Shown one piece after another: positions 1 through 7,377 of a stretch of DNA of 64,000 nt. The first letter of the stretch is position 1; the number at the start of each line of letters is the position of its first letter. Under the pieces are notes generated by a model. The model searched no databases. It saw only the letters and a list, made by a program, of their open reading frames with translations, and was not told the DNA's origin. The DNA is from Paenibacillus turicensis (GTDB taxonomy: Bacteria > Bacillota > Bacilli > Paenibacillales > Paenibacillaceae): the NCBI RefSeq assembly GCF_017873435.1, contig NZ_JAGGKG010000019.1, positions 26,855 to 90,854 on the forward strand. The letters are read 5' to 3'. Position numbers and translations under genes: made by a program.

Positions 1-955
1 AGCCTGTTAATCTGGCCCCAAGTCCTGATCCAATCAGCTTTGTGAAGATACAAATCAAGGTTAGTATAACAATGAACCAGATTTGTTCCCCTAAACCTGC
101 AAATGAAATATCTAATCCAATGCTGACGAAAAAAACAGGTACAAACAATGTGTAGGCAATCGGTTCAATTTTGGTTTCTACCGTATGCTTATAACTCGTT
201 TGAGAGATAGCAATCCCAGCGGCAAATGCACCAATAATGCCAGCAACACCCATCATCTCGGCAAAATAGGAGAAGCCAAGACAGATGAAGATAGCGGCAC
301 TCACAACAGTCTCGGTCACTTTAAATTTAGACATCCATTTCATAATGTGTGGCACAATAAACCAGCCTGCGGCAATAATGACAGCGAAAAAGAGAACCTT
401 TTTCAACAATAGCGATGGAATGGAAACAGCTTCACCTGCTCCAAAGAAGCTCATCGTTACAGCTAGTAATATTACAACGAGGATATCATCCACTACAGCG
501 GCGCCTAAAATGGTTGTGCCTTCCTTGGAATTTAACTTATTCATTTCCTTTAAGGTTTGAACGGATATACTCACAGAGGTTGCGGAAATGACTAATGCTA
601 AAAATAAAGCTTGCTCTGTCGACCAGCCTAATGCCATGCCAAGACTATATCCTCCGATCATTGGGAAAATAACACCACCAACGGCTACAGCAAGTGATGA
701 TTTCCAGCTTTGACGAAATTGCTCTAGATCAGTTTCTAAACCGGCAATAAACATGAGCAGTAATACACCAATTTGTGAGAAATAATGAATGAAATCACTA
801 GGCACAATCCATCCTAGTACAGCGGGACCTAAAATAACCCCTGAAATCAGCTTGCCAAGTACAGCCGGCTGACCTAAGCGAACCGATAATGTTCCTGCGA
901 TTTTTGTAGCAAAAAGAATCAGTGCTAAAGCTAAAATAAATTCCAAATTCTCCAC
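1..955 (-). CDS. CPA2-family cation/proton antiporter, partial (3' end beyond window)
   Basis: The leftward frame is open from a GTG at 955 to the window edge, giving about 318 residues of a multi-pass membrane protein. It opens with a hydrophobic helix and contains the CPA2 (NapA/KefB-like) signatures RLGQPAVLGKLISGVILGP and LLLMFIAGLETDLEQ. The family exchanges Na+ or K+ for protons across the inner membrane. The C-terminus is missing, so a TrkA-type regulatory tail cannot be judged. An AAGGGAAGTGGAG purine stretch allows either GTG at 955 or TTG at 946; TTG has the better spacing. The gene follows the MFS gene on the same strand but has its own promoter and attenuated leader. Confidence 0.85.
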   Translation of the reverse strand, partial: MENLEFILALALILFATKIAGTLSVRLGQPAVLGKLISGVILGPAVLGWIVPSDFIHYFSQIGVLLLMFIAGLETDLEQFRQSWKSSLAVAVGGVIFPMIGGYSLGMALGWSTEQALFLALVISATSVSISVQTLKEMNKLNSKEGTTILGAAVVDDILVVILLAVTMSFFGAGEAVSIPSLLLKKVLFFAVIIAAGWFIVPHIMKWMSKFKVTETVVSAAIFICLGFSYFAEMMGVAGIIGAFAAGIAISQTSYKHTVETKIEPIAYTLFVPVFFVSIGLDISFAGLGEQIWFIVILTLICIFTKLIGSGLGARLTG

Positions 956-1033
956 TTCCCTTCTATATCTAAAGCAGTGTATATGCAAAAAAGAATATTT
1001 TTTGTTTACTCAGTAGTTAGGCACAATAAATGC

Positions 1034-1139
1034 ACAACAAAAAAGACCCTGAGTAAACAGGGTCCTAAAAAAAGACATAGCGAACCCTGCATGACAGGCT
1101 CCACCAGTATACACGTATGCTTTTCTTCTTTATATTATA
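1034..1139 (-). promoter_or_regulatory. Promoter plus attenuator/riboswitch-like leader of the antiporter gene
   Basis: On the minus strand an extended -10 (TGGTATAAT, TATAAT at 1139-1134) starts a roughly 170-nt leader. Three mutually exclusive pairings are visible. A small hairpin CCTG-TCATG-CAGG (1098-1086) can hide CAGGGT (1089-1084). CAGGGT can instead pair with ACCCTG (1063-1058). ACCCTG is also the 5' arm of an intrinsic terminator, GACCCTG-TTTACTC-CAGGGTC (1064-1045), followed by TTTTTTGTTG. This is the layout of an anti-antiterminator, antiterminator and terminator. I could not match the upstream sequence to a known aptamer class. Confidence 0.6.
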
Positions 1140-1170
1140 CCACAATACCACTGTATGAACTAGCATTTAA

Positions 1171-2373
1171 TTATATCTGCACATCTTGTATTTTTTCTAA
1201 TGGTGAGAGCTCCTTGCTTTGTTTTCGATGATGTAATAAATAGTAGAGTGCGATAACAAATACAACGATGATCGCTGAAATAAAGTACATATGACCATAG
1301 CTTGTACTAGATGCGATCATTCCGAGCAGATACGATCCAACACCGTAACCTGAATCAAAGAAGACATAAAACGTTCCTGTAGCTAAGGCGCTGTGTTTCA
1401 TCGGTGCAGCTTGAATTGCAATTGTTTGTAGGCTTGGCAATAATGCGCCATAACCTAATCCGATGATCCCACCGGAGGTGAGGAAGCTAGTCCCCTGAGA
1501 GGATTGACTCAAGACGAACATCCCTATCGCAAATAAAATTAAGCCAGGATACACTAGGTAATGTTCTCCATATTTATCAAAAATACGTCCTGTAAATGGA
1601 CGAGAAACCAAGATCAGTATGGCAAATACAACAAAGAAATAGCTTGCTATACTTTCGAGATTAAGATTTGTTGCATAAATTGAAATATAAGTGGCGAGGC
1701 CTGCATATGAAAAGGCGAGTACAAAACCCGTAATCGAAATAGGAATTGCTTTTGGCTCAATGTAGGAACGCCAGCCTTTTAGCTCTGTCGCAGAAAATTG
1801 CGATTCAAGAGCAGGGATTTCCAGCATACAAGCAAAAACAAAGGCTAATAACGAGAAAATAATACAGCATGCAAATAAGATCATATAGCTAAAGTGTAAA
1901 CTGATCGTTAACCCTAAAAATGGCCCACACACCATGGCTAAGCTCATGAACAAAGTAAAATAGCCAATTCCTTCACCTTTACGGTGTTGTGGAATAAAGC
2001 GGATTGCAATCGCAGAGGTGCTTGTAGCTGCAATCCCAAACGCAACACCATGAATAATACGAAGTACCAGCATACTGCCAAACGAAGAAGAGAGGAGGTA
2101 AGCAAAGCTACATAATAAAAATAATCCGACTGAAAATAAAACGATTTTTCGATTATTAAATTTGTTTAGTGCCTTACCTGTTAGTGGGCGAAAAATAACG
2201 CCAGCAATAATAAATACTGTAATTACAAGCCCCATTGTTTGCTTGCCTGCGCCTAGCTCATTTGTGGCATACACAGGTAAGGTAACGGAATAAATGTAAA
2301 AGCTAATAAAAATAAAAAAACTAGTTAAACATATCAAAATAAAATTGCGGTTCCATAATTTAGTTTCGTTCAA
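1171..2373 (-). CDS. MFS transporter, drug-efflux type
   Basis: 400 residues with about 12 hydrophobic segments, the usual size of a 12-TM major facilitator exporter. The segment RPLTGKALNKFNNRKIVLF is the conserved loop 2-3 motif, and a half-repeat (RPFTGRIFDKYGEHYLV) recurs in the second half. It lies 54 bp downstream of a MarR gene on the same strand, so the pair is probably one operon with the exporter under MarR control. The substrate cannot be told. The opening charged stretch MNETKLWNRNF is typical of this family's cytoplasmic N-terminus. Confidence 0.85.
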   Translation of the reverse strand: MNETKLWNRNFILICLTSFFIFISFYIYSVTLPVYATNELGAGKQTMGLVITVFIIAGVIFRPLTGKALNKFNNRKIVLFSVGLFLLCSFAYLLSSSFGSMLVLRIIHGVAFGIAATSTSAIAIRFIPQHRKGEGIGYFTLFMSLAMVCGPFLGLTISLHFSYMILFACCIIFSLLAFVFACMLEIPALESQFSATELKGWRSYIEPKAIPISITGFVLAFSYAGLATYISIYATNLNLESIASYFFVVFAILILVSRPFTGRIFDKYGEHYLVYPGLILFAIGMFVLSQSSQGTSFLTSGGIIGLGYGALLPSLQTIAIQAAPMKHSALATGTFYVFFDSGYGVGSYLLGMIASSTSYGHMYFISAIIVVFVIALYYLLHHRKQSKELSPLEKIQDVQI

Positions 2374-2427
2374 AATAATCTCAGCTTTCTATAGTGTAAT
2401 CGTGGAGTTTAAGCTACTAATTGGATA

Positions 2428-2856
2428 TTATTTCGTACTGTTTAAATACTGATTAATCATATGTAACGATAATTTCAAATTATCTAACTGCTCTGGTGTT
2501 AATAAGGCGGCAAGCTTGTCCGTAAATTGTTTTTCAATGGGGGATAGGAGTTGACTTAAGGTGACACCAGAGGGGGTCACATAAAGAAGATAAGACCTGC
2601 GATCTAATGCATTAGCTTTACGCTCGATCCATCCTTTACGTGAAAGCTGATCTAATATTCTTGTAATGTTAGTGGGATCCTTTTCTGTTCTTTTAGAGAG
2701 CTCAAGTTGTGTAATCCCATCCCTTTCTGTTAACCGATGCAGGACATACCATTGTTCAGAGGTTATACCATATTGTTCGAATAATTGTGTCAGATGCTGC
2801 GTAACCTTACGACCTGTATTTGCTAGATTATGGCCAATCGATTGTGTTGTATCCAT
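2428..2856 (-). CDS. MarR-family transcriptional regulator
   Basis: 142 residues, the typical length. The winged-helix core is visible: EQWYVLHRLTERDGITQLELSKR, then DPTNITRILDQLSRKGWIERK (recognition helix) and the wing DRRSYLLYVTPSGVTL. It probably binds DNA as a dimer and represses its own operon with the MFS gene downstream, releasing it when a phenolic or drug-like ligand binds. The ATG at 2856 has GTGGAG ten bases upstream. A near-perfect 12-bp inverted repeat lies over its predicted transcription start. Confidence 0.9.
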   Translation of the reverse strand: MDTTQSIGHNLANTGRKVTQHLTQLFEQYGITSEQWYVLHRLTERDGITQLELSKRTEKDPTNITRILDQLSRKGWIERKANALDRRSYLLYVTPSGVTLSQLLSPIEKQFTDKLAALLTPEQLDNLKLSLHMINQYLNSTK

Positions 2857-2884
2857 CTGTATATCACTCCACGCTAATAATTAG

Positions 2885-2925
2885 TTGCTATAACAATTAT
2901 ATGTATATCAATTAATTAAAAGCAA
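2885..2925 (-). promoter_or_regulatory. marR-mfs promoter with overlapping operator
   Basis: Minus strand: -35 TTGCTT (2925-2920), 18-bp spacer, -10 TATAAT (2901-2896). Immediately downstream, over the expected start point, is TTGCTATAACAA (2885-2896), an inverted repeat with one mismatched pair. This is a fitting position for autorepression by the MarR protein. Confidence 0.65.
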
Positions 2926-2945
2926 GCATTATTTATTTTAAAATA

Positions 2946-2987
2946 AAAACATGGCATATCACTTTAGAAAGTAACATGCCATGTTTG
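2946..2987 (-). terminator. Intrinsic terminator after the 53-residue gene
   Basis: An inverted repeat with arms AACATGGCAT and ATGCCATGTT encloses about 18 bases. On the minus strand it is followed by TTTTTATTTT. It lies 13 bases after the stop of the small membrane-protein gene. Confidence 0.75.
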
Positions 2988-2999
2988 TCTTCAAATCGA

Positions 3000-3161
3000 C
3001 TAATCCCGATGCTCAATTAGATCGATTGTGCCAAGCACAATATGTGCAAGACCAAAACCTAATATGCCGGTAGCAGCAAGCTTATACTTGCTTCCAAGTA
3101 GTGATGCGGCAGATGCAGATACAACAGCTCCTAGAACAGTTGGAATCAAGCCTTCACGCAT
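3000..3161 (-). CDS. Small membrane protein, 53 residues, function unknown
   Basis: ATG at 3161 with AAGGAGTG six bases upstream, and a terminator directly after the stop. The product starts MREGLIPTVLGAVVSASAA and has two hydrophobic stretches (about residues 5-22 and 28-46) rich in Gly/Ala, ending in charged DLIEHRD. It looks like a two-helix inner-membrane protein. Similar short proteins occur in Paenibacillus genomes as hypotheticals, sometimes mislabelled asparagine synthase. Its promoter is probably the strong one at 3537-3565, which would give it a leader of about 370 nt. Confidence 0.7.
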   Translation of the reverse strand: MREGLIPTVLGAVVSASAASLLGSKYKLAATGILGFGLAHIVLGTIDLIEHRD

Positions 3162-3239
3162 AGGTAACACTCCTTAGATATTGATTTGAAAAGACATCAT
3201 TAGTGTGAGGATAACTATAAAAAATTATGCATAAATGGA

Positions 3240-3530
3240 TAGCACCTGAAGAATCACTCTTCAGGCGCTGTAGTAAAAGACTATATTTGTAATTGTCTGC
3301 TGACACAGACAAGTGGTGTTCCATCCTGCGTACAAGTACCTTACTACTTTTCTAAAACGATAAAAGCCCTGCCTCTCTTTCATCCTTGCGGTTCCTAGAC
3401 CGCGCCAGTTGAATCAGAAAATGAATGCAACGTTCATACTCTTGGGTCAATAGAATAGGAATAACGTACCTGAATTGGTACTATGAGAAGGGTTGTACAA
3501 CTTGAGGAACAAACCATTAATAATCAATAT
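3240..3530 (-). ncRNA. Candidate structured leader or small RNA
   Basis: This 290-base region has no gene but is rich in inverted repeats on the transcribed minus strand: GTACC-AATTCA-GGTAC, GCGGT-CTAGGA-ACCGC, TTGTCTG-TGTCAG-CAGACAA (one arm base from flank), and the terminal GCGCCTGAAGA/TCTTCAGGTGC stem near 3241-3275. It starts at a good sigma-A promoter. The last stem is not followed by a U-run, so the RNA may continue into the 53-residue gene. I do not recognise a known RNA family; it lacks the UGGNACC motif of a T-box and the 6S outline. Confidence 0.4.
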
Positions 3531-3536
3531 CTTTAT

Positions 3537-3565
3537 ATTATAGCTCATTTGAATGCAAATGTAAA
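3537..3565 (-). promoter_or_regulatory. Strong sigma-A promoter for the structured leader
   Basis: Minus strand: TTTACA (3565-3560), exactly 17-bp spacer, TATAAT (3542-3537). The spacer contains a perfect CATTTG-AATG-CAAATG inverted repeat, which may be a repressor site. Confidence 0.7.
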
Positions 3566-3693
3566 TACTTAACATTAAAGTTTTATTTTTAAGTAAAGTA
3601 AATAAAAAAAGTGTGTAAAAGTAATGATAATGTCTAATTTATAATTGCAAATGTTGAAAATGTGTAATTATACTCTCAAATCAGTGATTGTCG

Positions 3694-3722
3694 TTGAAGG
3701 ATTGTTCGGTTACATGTATAAT
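3694..3722 (+). promoter_or_regulatory. Promoter of eetA-eetB
   Basis: TTGAAG (3694-3699), 17-bp spacer, TATAAT (3717-3722), followed about 40 bases later by AGGGAG and the eetA ATG. No TGTGA-N6-TCACA site is present at the activating distance, unlike the pplA promoter. Confidence 0.65.
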
Positions 3723-3763
3723 GAATAAGATTTATATAATCAAAAAATAAGGGAGTTTGCCTC

Positions 3764-4153
3764 ATGAAACGCGGAGATGTCATAGTAATCGGCTTAGTGG
3801 TAGTCATCGCGCTGGTGTTCCTAGTCCCAAGATGGCTTGACACAAGTGAAAAAAATCACAACGAAACAAAGGTCGCAAAGATCACAGTAGATGGGAAGCT
3901 TTATAAGACTGTTAATTTGACTGAAAAAGAACAAACGATTGAAGTGAAAACAGAAGATGGCTTCAATACATTGAAGGTTCATGATTATGGAATTGAAATG
4001 ACGGATGCGGATTGCCCTGATAAGGTCTGCTTATCTTTTGGATTTATAGAACGTAATGGAGGGACGATTGTATGTCTTCCACATAAGCTGATGGTTGAAA
4101 TTGTAGATACAGCAGCAGGAGAAGGAGATGGAGTCGATGGCGTCGTTAAATGA
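3764..4153 (+). CDS. eetA: EetA-like NusG domain II membrane-anchored protein
   Basis: 129 residues. After MKRGD comes one transmembrane anchor (about residues 6-23, VIVIGLVVVIALVFLVPRW), then an extracytoplasmic NusG domain II (PF07009) domain ending with the paired-Cys region DADCPDKVCLSFGFI and IVCLPHKLMVEIV. In the flavin-based extracellular electron transfer locus of Listeria this family, EetA, pairs with EetB to pass electrons from quinol toward PplA. The function here is inferred from family and neighbours. The three Cys (DADC, KVC, VCLPH) sit in the extracytoplasmic part. It overlaps eetB by 17 bp, suggesting translational coupling. Confidence 0.85.
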   Translation: MKRGDVIVIGLVVVIALVFLVPRWLDTSEKNHNETKVAKITVDGKLYKTVNLTEKEQTIEVKTEDGFNTLKVHDYGIEMTDADCPDKVCLSFGFIERNGGTIVCLPHKLMVEIVDTAAGEGDGVDGVVK

Positions 4154-4691
4154 AGCTTCAAATCGTGCTTTACGTAAAACGGTCATTATTGCAATCTTTG
4201 CCGCTGTCTCAGTTGTGCTAAGTATTGTTGAATCCATTATTCCTATTGCTGCTGCAGGACCCCCTGGCGCAAAGCTAGGGTTGGCCAATATTATGGTTTT
4301 GACTTGCTTATATTTTTTACCTGCACGTGACACATTGGTGATGGTACTTTTAAAAACATTGCTAACCGCCTTTATATTTGGTACATTTTCAAGCTTTTTA
4401 TTTAGTATAATGGGGGCGCTATTTAGCTTTGTTGCGATGTGGTTCCTGCTTTTAGTAGGACGTGACAAGCTAAGTATGCTTAGTATTAGTGTCATTGGTG
4501 GTATTATGCATAATTTAGGTCAAGTATGTGCGGCGGCATTTTATTTCTCAGCAAGCCAAATATTTTACTACTTCCCACCTTTAATGTTAACTGGGGTTGC
4601 AACAGGCATCGCGGTTGGGATTGCAGTGCGGTATTTAATCCCTGCATTAACAAAGCTATCTTTGTTTGAGGGCTTTTTGCAACGTTCATAA
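4137..4691 (+). CDS. eetB: EetB-like Gx transporter family membrane protein
   Basis: 184 residues with five to six hydrophobic segments after a short basic N-terminus. The Gx-rich motif AAAGPPGAKLGLANIMVL is diagnostic of PF07456 (Gx transporter, once called heptaprenyl diphosphate synthase component I). This family resembles S-components of ECF transporters and occurs next to EetA in EET loci. An ATG at 4128 also exists, but the GGAGAAGGAG ribosome-binding site ends right against it, so the ATG at 4137 (spacing 9) is preferred. Its neighbour downstream is a full ECF energising module, so EetB may engage it. Confidence 0.85.
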   Translation: MASLNEASNRALRKTVIIAIFAAVSVVLSIVESIIPIAAAGPPGAKLGLANIMVLTCLYFLPARDTLVMVLLKTLLTAFIFGTFSSFLFSIMGALFSFVAMWFLLLVGRDKLSMLSISVIGGIMHNLGQVCAAAFYFSASQIFYYFPPLMLTGVATGIAVGIAVRYLIPALTKLSLFEGFLQRS

Positions 4692-4808
4692 AAACGAAAA
4701 TACTACTTCATGCATGCTTATTTATGTAATGGAAAGCTAGTAAGTCTTAATGATTTTAATGCTTACAATCACTACTAGTCATCTCATATTAAAAAGGAGG
4801 GGAAGGTT

Positions 4809-5648
4809 ATGACACATAAGATACCAGCTTTTGAATTACAGGAGGTATCCTTCGCCTATGCACCAGAGCAGCCAGTTTTAAGTGAGTTGACTTTTAGTAT
4901 TGCCACAGGACAATGGGTATCCTTAGTTGGCGCTAACGGATCGGGTAAATCAACGCTCGCCAGATTGCTTGGCGGGCTTCTTGCTGTGAACGCAGGTGTA
5001 ATCAAGGTGGACGGGACAGAGCTCAACCAAGAGAGCGCAGGGGAGCTTATGCGCCGTATTGGCATGGTATTTCAAAATCCAGATAATCAATTTATTGGAG
5101 CTACAGTCGAAGAGGATATTGCCTTTGGACTTGAAAGCTTATGCCTTCCACGTGAAGAAATGCTTGCTCGCATTAAAAAATATAGCAGCAAGCTACAGAT
5201 TGAATCTCTGCTTTCAAAGCATCCTTCTGAACTATCTGGTGGGCAAAAGCAAAAGGTGGCGATTACCGCCATTTTAGCGATGGAGCCTGATTTTATTATT
5301 TTAGATGAAGCAACTTCGATGTTAGATGAAAAGGCAAGAGGCGAATTGATGGCGATCGTTGAAGAGATGCGTAGTAGCGGTCAATATACGATTATTTCAA
5401 TTACGCATGATCCAGATGAAATTTTGAAATCAGATCGAGTTATTGTGTTGCAGGACGGATGTATTGCTGCCGATCTAGCTCCACAAGCCTTATTTATGGA
5501 TCAAGCCCTGATGGAAGCCTGTCATTTGCTCCCACCTTATTCCGTGTTGCTTGTTCAGGAGTTAGCACAGCAAGGACTTGAAATTCCGGTAAGTGCTAGC
5601 TTAAAGGAGGTAGAGGAAGCATTATGGCAATTGTATTTGAAGAGGTAA
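4809..5648 (+). CDS. ecfA1: ECF transporter ATPase EcfA1
   Basis: 279 residues. Walker A GANGSGKST (about 38-46), Q-loop MVFQNPDNQFIGATVEEDIAFG, ABC signature LSGGQKQKVAIT, Walker B FIILDEAT, H-loop ITHD. The NPDNQ-FIGATVEEDIAFGLE segment is characteristic of energy-coupling factor ATPases that drive vitamin or metal uptake. An excellent AAGGAGG lies seven bases before the ATG. It overlaps ecfA2 by 25 bp. Placement after eetAB rather than in the ribosomal cluster points to a dedicated copy for the EET locus; in Listeria, ECF components there move flavins. Confidence 0.92.
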   Translation: MTHKIPAFELQEVSFAYAPEQPVLSELTFSIATGQWVSLVGANGSGKSTLARLLGGLLAVNAGVIKVDGTELNQESAGELMRRIGMVFQNPDNQFIGATVEEDIAFGLESLCLPREEMLARIKKYSSKLQIESLLSKHPSELSGGQKQKVAITAILAMEPDFIILDEATSMLDEKARGELMAIVEEMRSSGQYTIISITHDPDEILKSDRVIVLQDGCIAADLAPQALFMDQALMEACHLLPPYSVLLVQELAQQGLEIPVSASLKEVEEALWQLYLKR

Positions 5649-6517
5649 GCTTCGCTTATGGAGCCGGAAGTGTATGGCATCATGGAGCGCTTGATCATAT
5701 TAACCTTCGCTTAGAGGAAGGTGGATTTATTGGAATAGCAGGAGAAACAGGCTCAGGCAAATCTACCTTTATGCAGCATCTAAATGGGTTATTAAAGCCA
5801 ACAGAGGGCAAGGTAAAGGTGCTTGATGTCACGATTGAGGCAGGAGAAAAATCGCCAAAGCTTACTGAGCTAAGACGAAGAGTAGGGCTTGTTTTCCAAT
5901 TTCCAGAGCACCAGCTATTTGAGGATACCGTCGAAAAGGATATTATGTTTGGTCCTTTAAATTTTGGCGTGCCAGTAGAAGAAGCGAAGCAACGTGCCAG
6001 TAAGGCACTGCAAATGGTAGGACTAAGTGATGAGCTTTTGCCTCGTAATCCATTTCAATTGAGTGGAGGGCAGATGCGGAAGGTAGCGATTGCTTCTGTG
6101 CTTGCGATGGACCCTGAGGTCATTGTATTGGATGAGCCAACAGCAACTCTAGATCCTCAAAGTCGGGCTGAACTAGCAGAATTACTAAATTTAATGTGTA
6201 AAAAGGAAGGCAAAACGGTCATTGTAGTTACGCACCGAATGGAGGATATGCTTCCCTATGCAGACGAATGGCTCGTGATGAAAAAAGGAAAGGTTATTTT
6301 TCAAGGCACGGCCTCTGAAATGGTTGGGCACAGTGTGCAATTAGAAGAGCAAGGACTTGCCTTACCTGCATCCATCACTTATTGGAATCAGCTTGCGACT
6401 CGCTTTGGACTAGAAGATGAAGCTCCACAGTTAACAGCAAAGGCATTGGCAAAACGAATTAGTGTGGTTATTCGGGATTCAAAAGATGAAGGCGCAAGTA
6501 AAGGAGGCTCTAGTTAA
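5624..6517 (+). CDS. ecfA2: ECF transporter ATPase EcfA2
   Basis: 297 residues. Walker A GETGSGKSTFMQHLNGLL, Q-loop LVFQFPEHQLFEDTVEKDIMFGP, signature LSGGQMRKVAIASVLAM, Walker B VIVLDEPTATLDP, H-loop VVTHRMED. The FPEHQLFE motif marks the EcfA2 partner of the EcfA1/EcfA2 heterodimer. The start lies inside the end of ecfA1 behind AAAGGAGGTAGAG, a translational-coupling layout. The C-terminal 70 residues form the dimerisation extension usual in ECF ATPases. Confidence 0.92.
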   Translation: MAIVFEEVSFAYGAGSVWHHGALDHINLRLEEGGFIGIAGETGSGKSTFMQHLNGLLKPTEGKVKVLDVTIEAGEKSPKLTELRRRVGLVFQFPEHQLFEDTVEKDIMFGPLNFGVPVEEAKQRASKALQMVGLSDELLPRNPFQLSGGQMRKVAIASVLAMDPEVIVLDEPTATLDPQSRAELAELLNLMCKKEGKTVIVVTHRMEDMLPYADEWLVMKKGKVIFQGTASEMVGHSVQLEEQGLALPASITYWNQLATRFGLEDEAPQLTAKALAKRISVVIRDSKDEGASKGGSS

Positions 6518-6522
6518 GTGAA

Positions 6523-7320
6523 ATGAGAAATCGGCTGTTATTTGGACGTACAATTGATACCGGCTCATGGATTCATCATTTAGACCCCAGAGCCAAAATT
6601 ACGGGCATGGTGTTATACCTTATTGCATTGCTCCTTGTGCGAACGTGGATTCCGCTTGCCATCGCGATTATTTTTTCAATCCTTTATATGTTAGCTACTA
6701 AAATACAATTACGTTATTTTGCTAAGGCGGCAAAGCCGTTATGGGTCATTATCGTTTTTATTTTTATTATTCAGACGTTAACGATAGGTGGGGAGCATAT
6801 TTTGTTCCAGCTTGGTGGGTTTAAGATTTATGTAGAGGGTTTTAGTGCAGGGCTTATTTCGGCTTTAAGAATGACCTTGCTGGTGTCTTTTACCGCAATT
6901 TTAACCTTTACGACGACCCCTGGGGTGTTGAATCAAGGCTTAGATGGTGTGTTAAAGCCACTTAAAAAAATCGGAGTGCCTAGCGATCGTTTGACGTTGA
7001 TGTTAGGAATTGCATTACGCTTTATACCGACAATTTTGGATGAAACCCAAAAAATTATGATGGCACAAGCCGCACGTGGAGCCGATGTAAAGGAATTACC
7101 TTGGAGGGAAAAAGGGAAGCTCCTGATTTCATTACTAGTTCCTGTGACAGTAGGCGCATTTCGCCGTGCAGAAGATTTAGTGTTATCGATGGAATCAAGA
7201 GGATATGTGGTTGGGCAACCACGAACGCAATTTCGCCAGCTTCATTGGGGAAGTAGAGAAACCTTTTTTACGGCTTCTTATGTGTTGCTTATTGGTATTG
7301 TTATTTTATTTCGTTTTTAA
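6523..7320 (+). CDS. ecfT: ECF transporter transmembrane subunit EcfT
   Basis: 265 residues. It starts RNRLLFGRTIDTGSWIHHLDPRAKI, the usual EcfT N-terminus (with the HLDPRxK motif), followed by four to five hydrophobic segments. The two coupling-helix motifs that grip the ATPases, AQAARGADV and ESRGY, are visible. No dedicated substrate-binding S-component (such as RibU) follows it. The membrane protein EetB is the only S-like protein nearby. The ATG is only weakly served: GGAGG lies 15 bases upstream. Confidence 0.92.
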   Translation: MRNRLLFGRTIDTGSWIHHLDPRAKITGMVLYLIALLLVRTWIPLAIAIIFSILYMLATKIQLRYFAKAAKPLWVIIVFIFIIQTLTIGGEHILFQLGGFKIYVEGFSAGLISALRMTLLVSFTAILTFTTTPGVLNQGLDGVLKPLKKIGVPSDRLTLMLGIALRFIPTILDETQKIMMAQAARGADVKELPWREKGKLLISLLVPVTVGAFRRAEDLVLSMESRGYVVGQPRTQFRQLHWGSRETFFTASYVLLIGIVILFRF

Positions 7321-7362
7321 TATCCACATATTATCCACAATATATCAACAGGTTTATCAACA
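7320..7362 (+). promoter_or_regulatory. Phased array of four DnaA-box-like 9-mers
   Basis: The gap between ecfT and the U32 gene is almost filled by ATATCCACA (7320), TTATCCACA (7331, a perfect DnaA box), ATATCAACA (7342) and TTATCAACA (7354). All are in the same orientation and start 11, 11 and 12 bp apart, about one helical turn. They end 15 bases before the U32 start codon. This could be a DnaA binding cluster or an operator for another protein. Confidence 0.55.
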
Positions 7363-7377
7363 GAGGGGGAAATCATC

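Noticed and set aside
185..560. Plus-strand open frames across the first kilobase
   Set aside because: They lie antisense to the clearly coding antiporter frame and have no ribosome-binding site.
1034..1139. Fluoride (crcB) riboswitch before the antiporter gene
   Set aside because: The conserved core strands of that class are absent on the transcribed strand.
3240..3530. T-box or 6S RNA in the structured leader
   Set aside because: GGATGGAACACC resembles but breaks the invariant UGGNACC, no specifier loop is visible, and the ends do not pair as in 6S RNA.
3683..3698. Possible FNR-like site before eetA
   Set aside because: Only AGTGA-N6-TTGAA can be aligned, the second half does not match, and the centre would be at -38.5.
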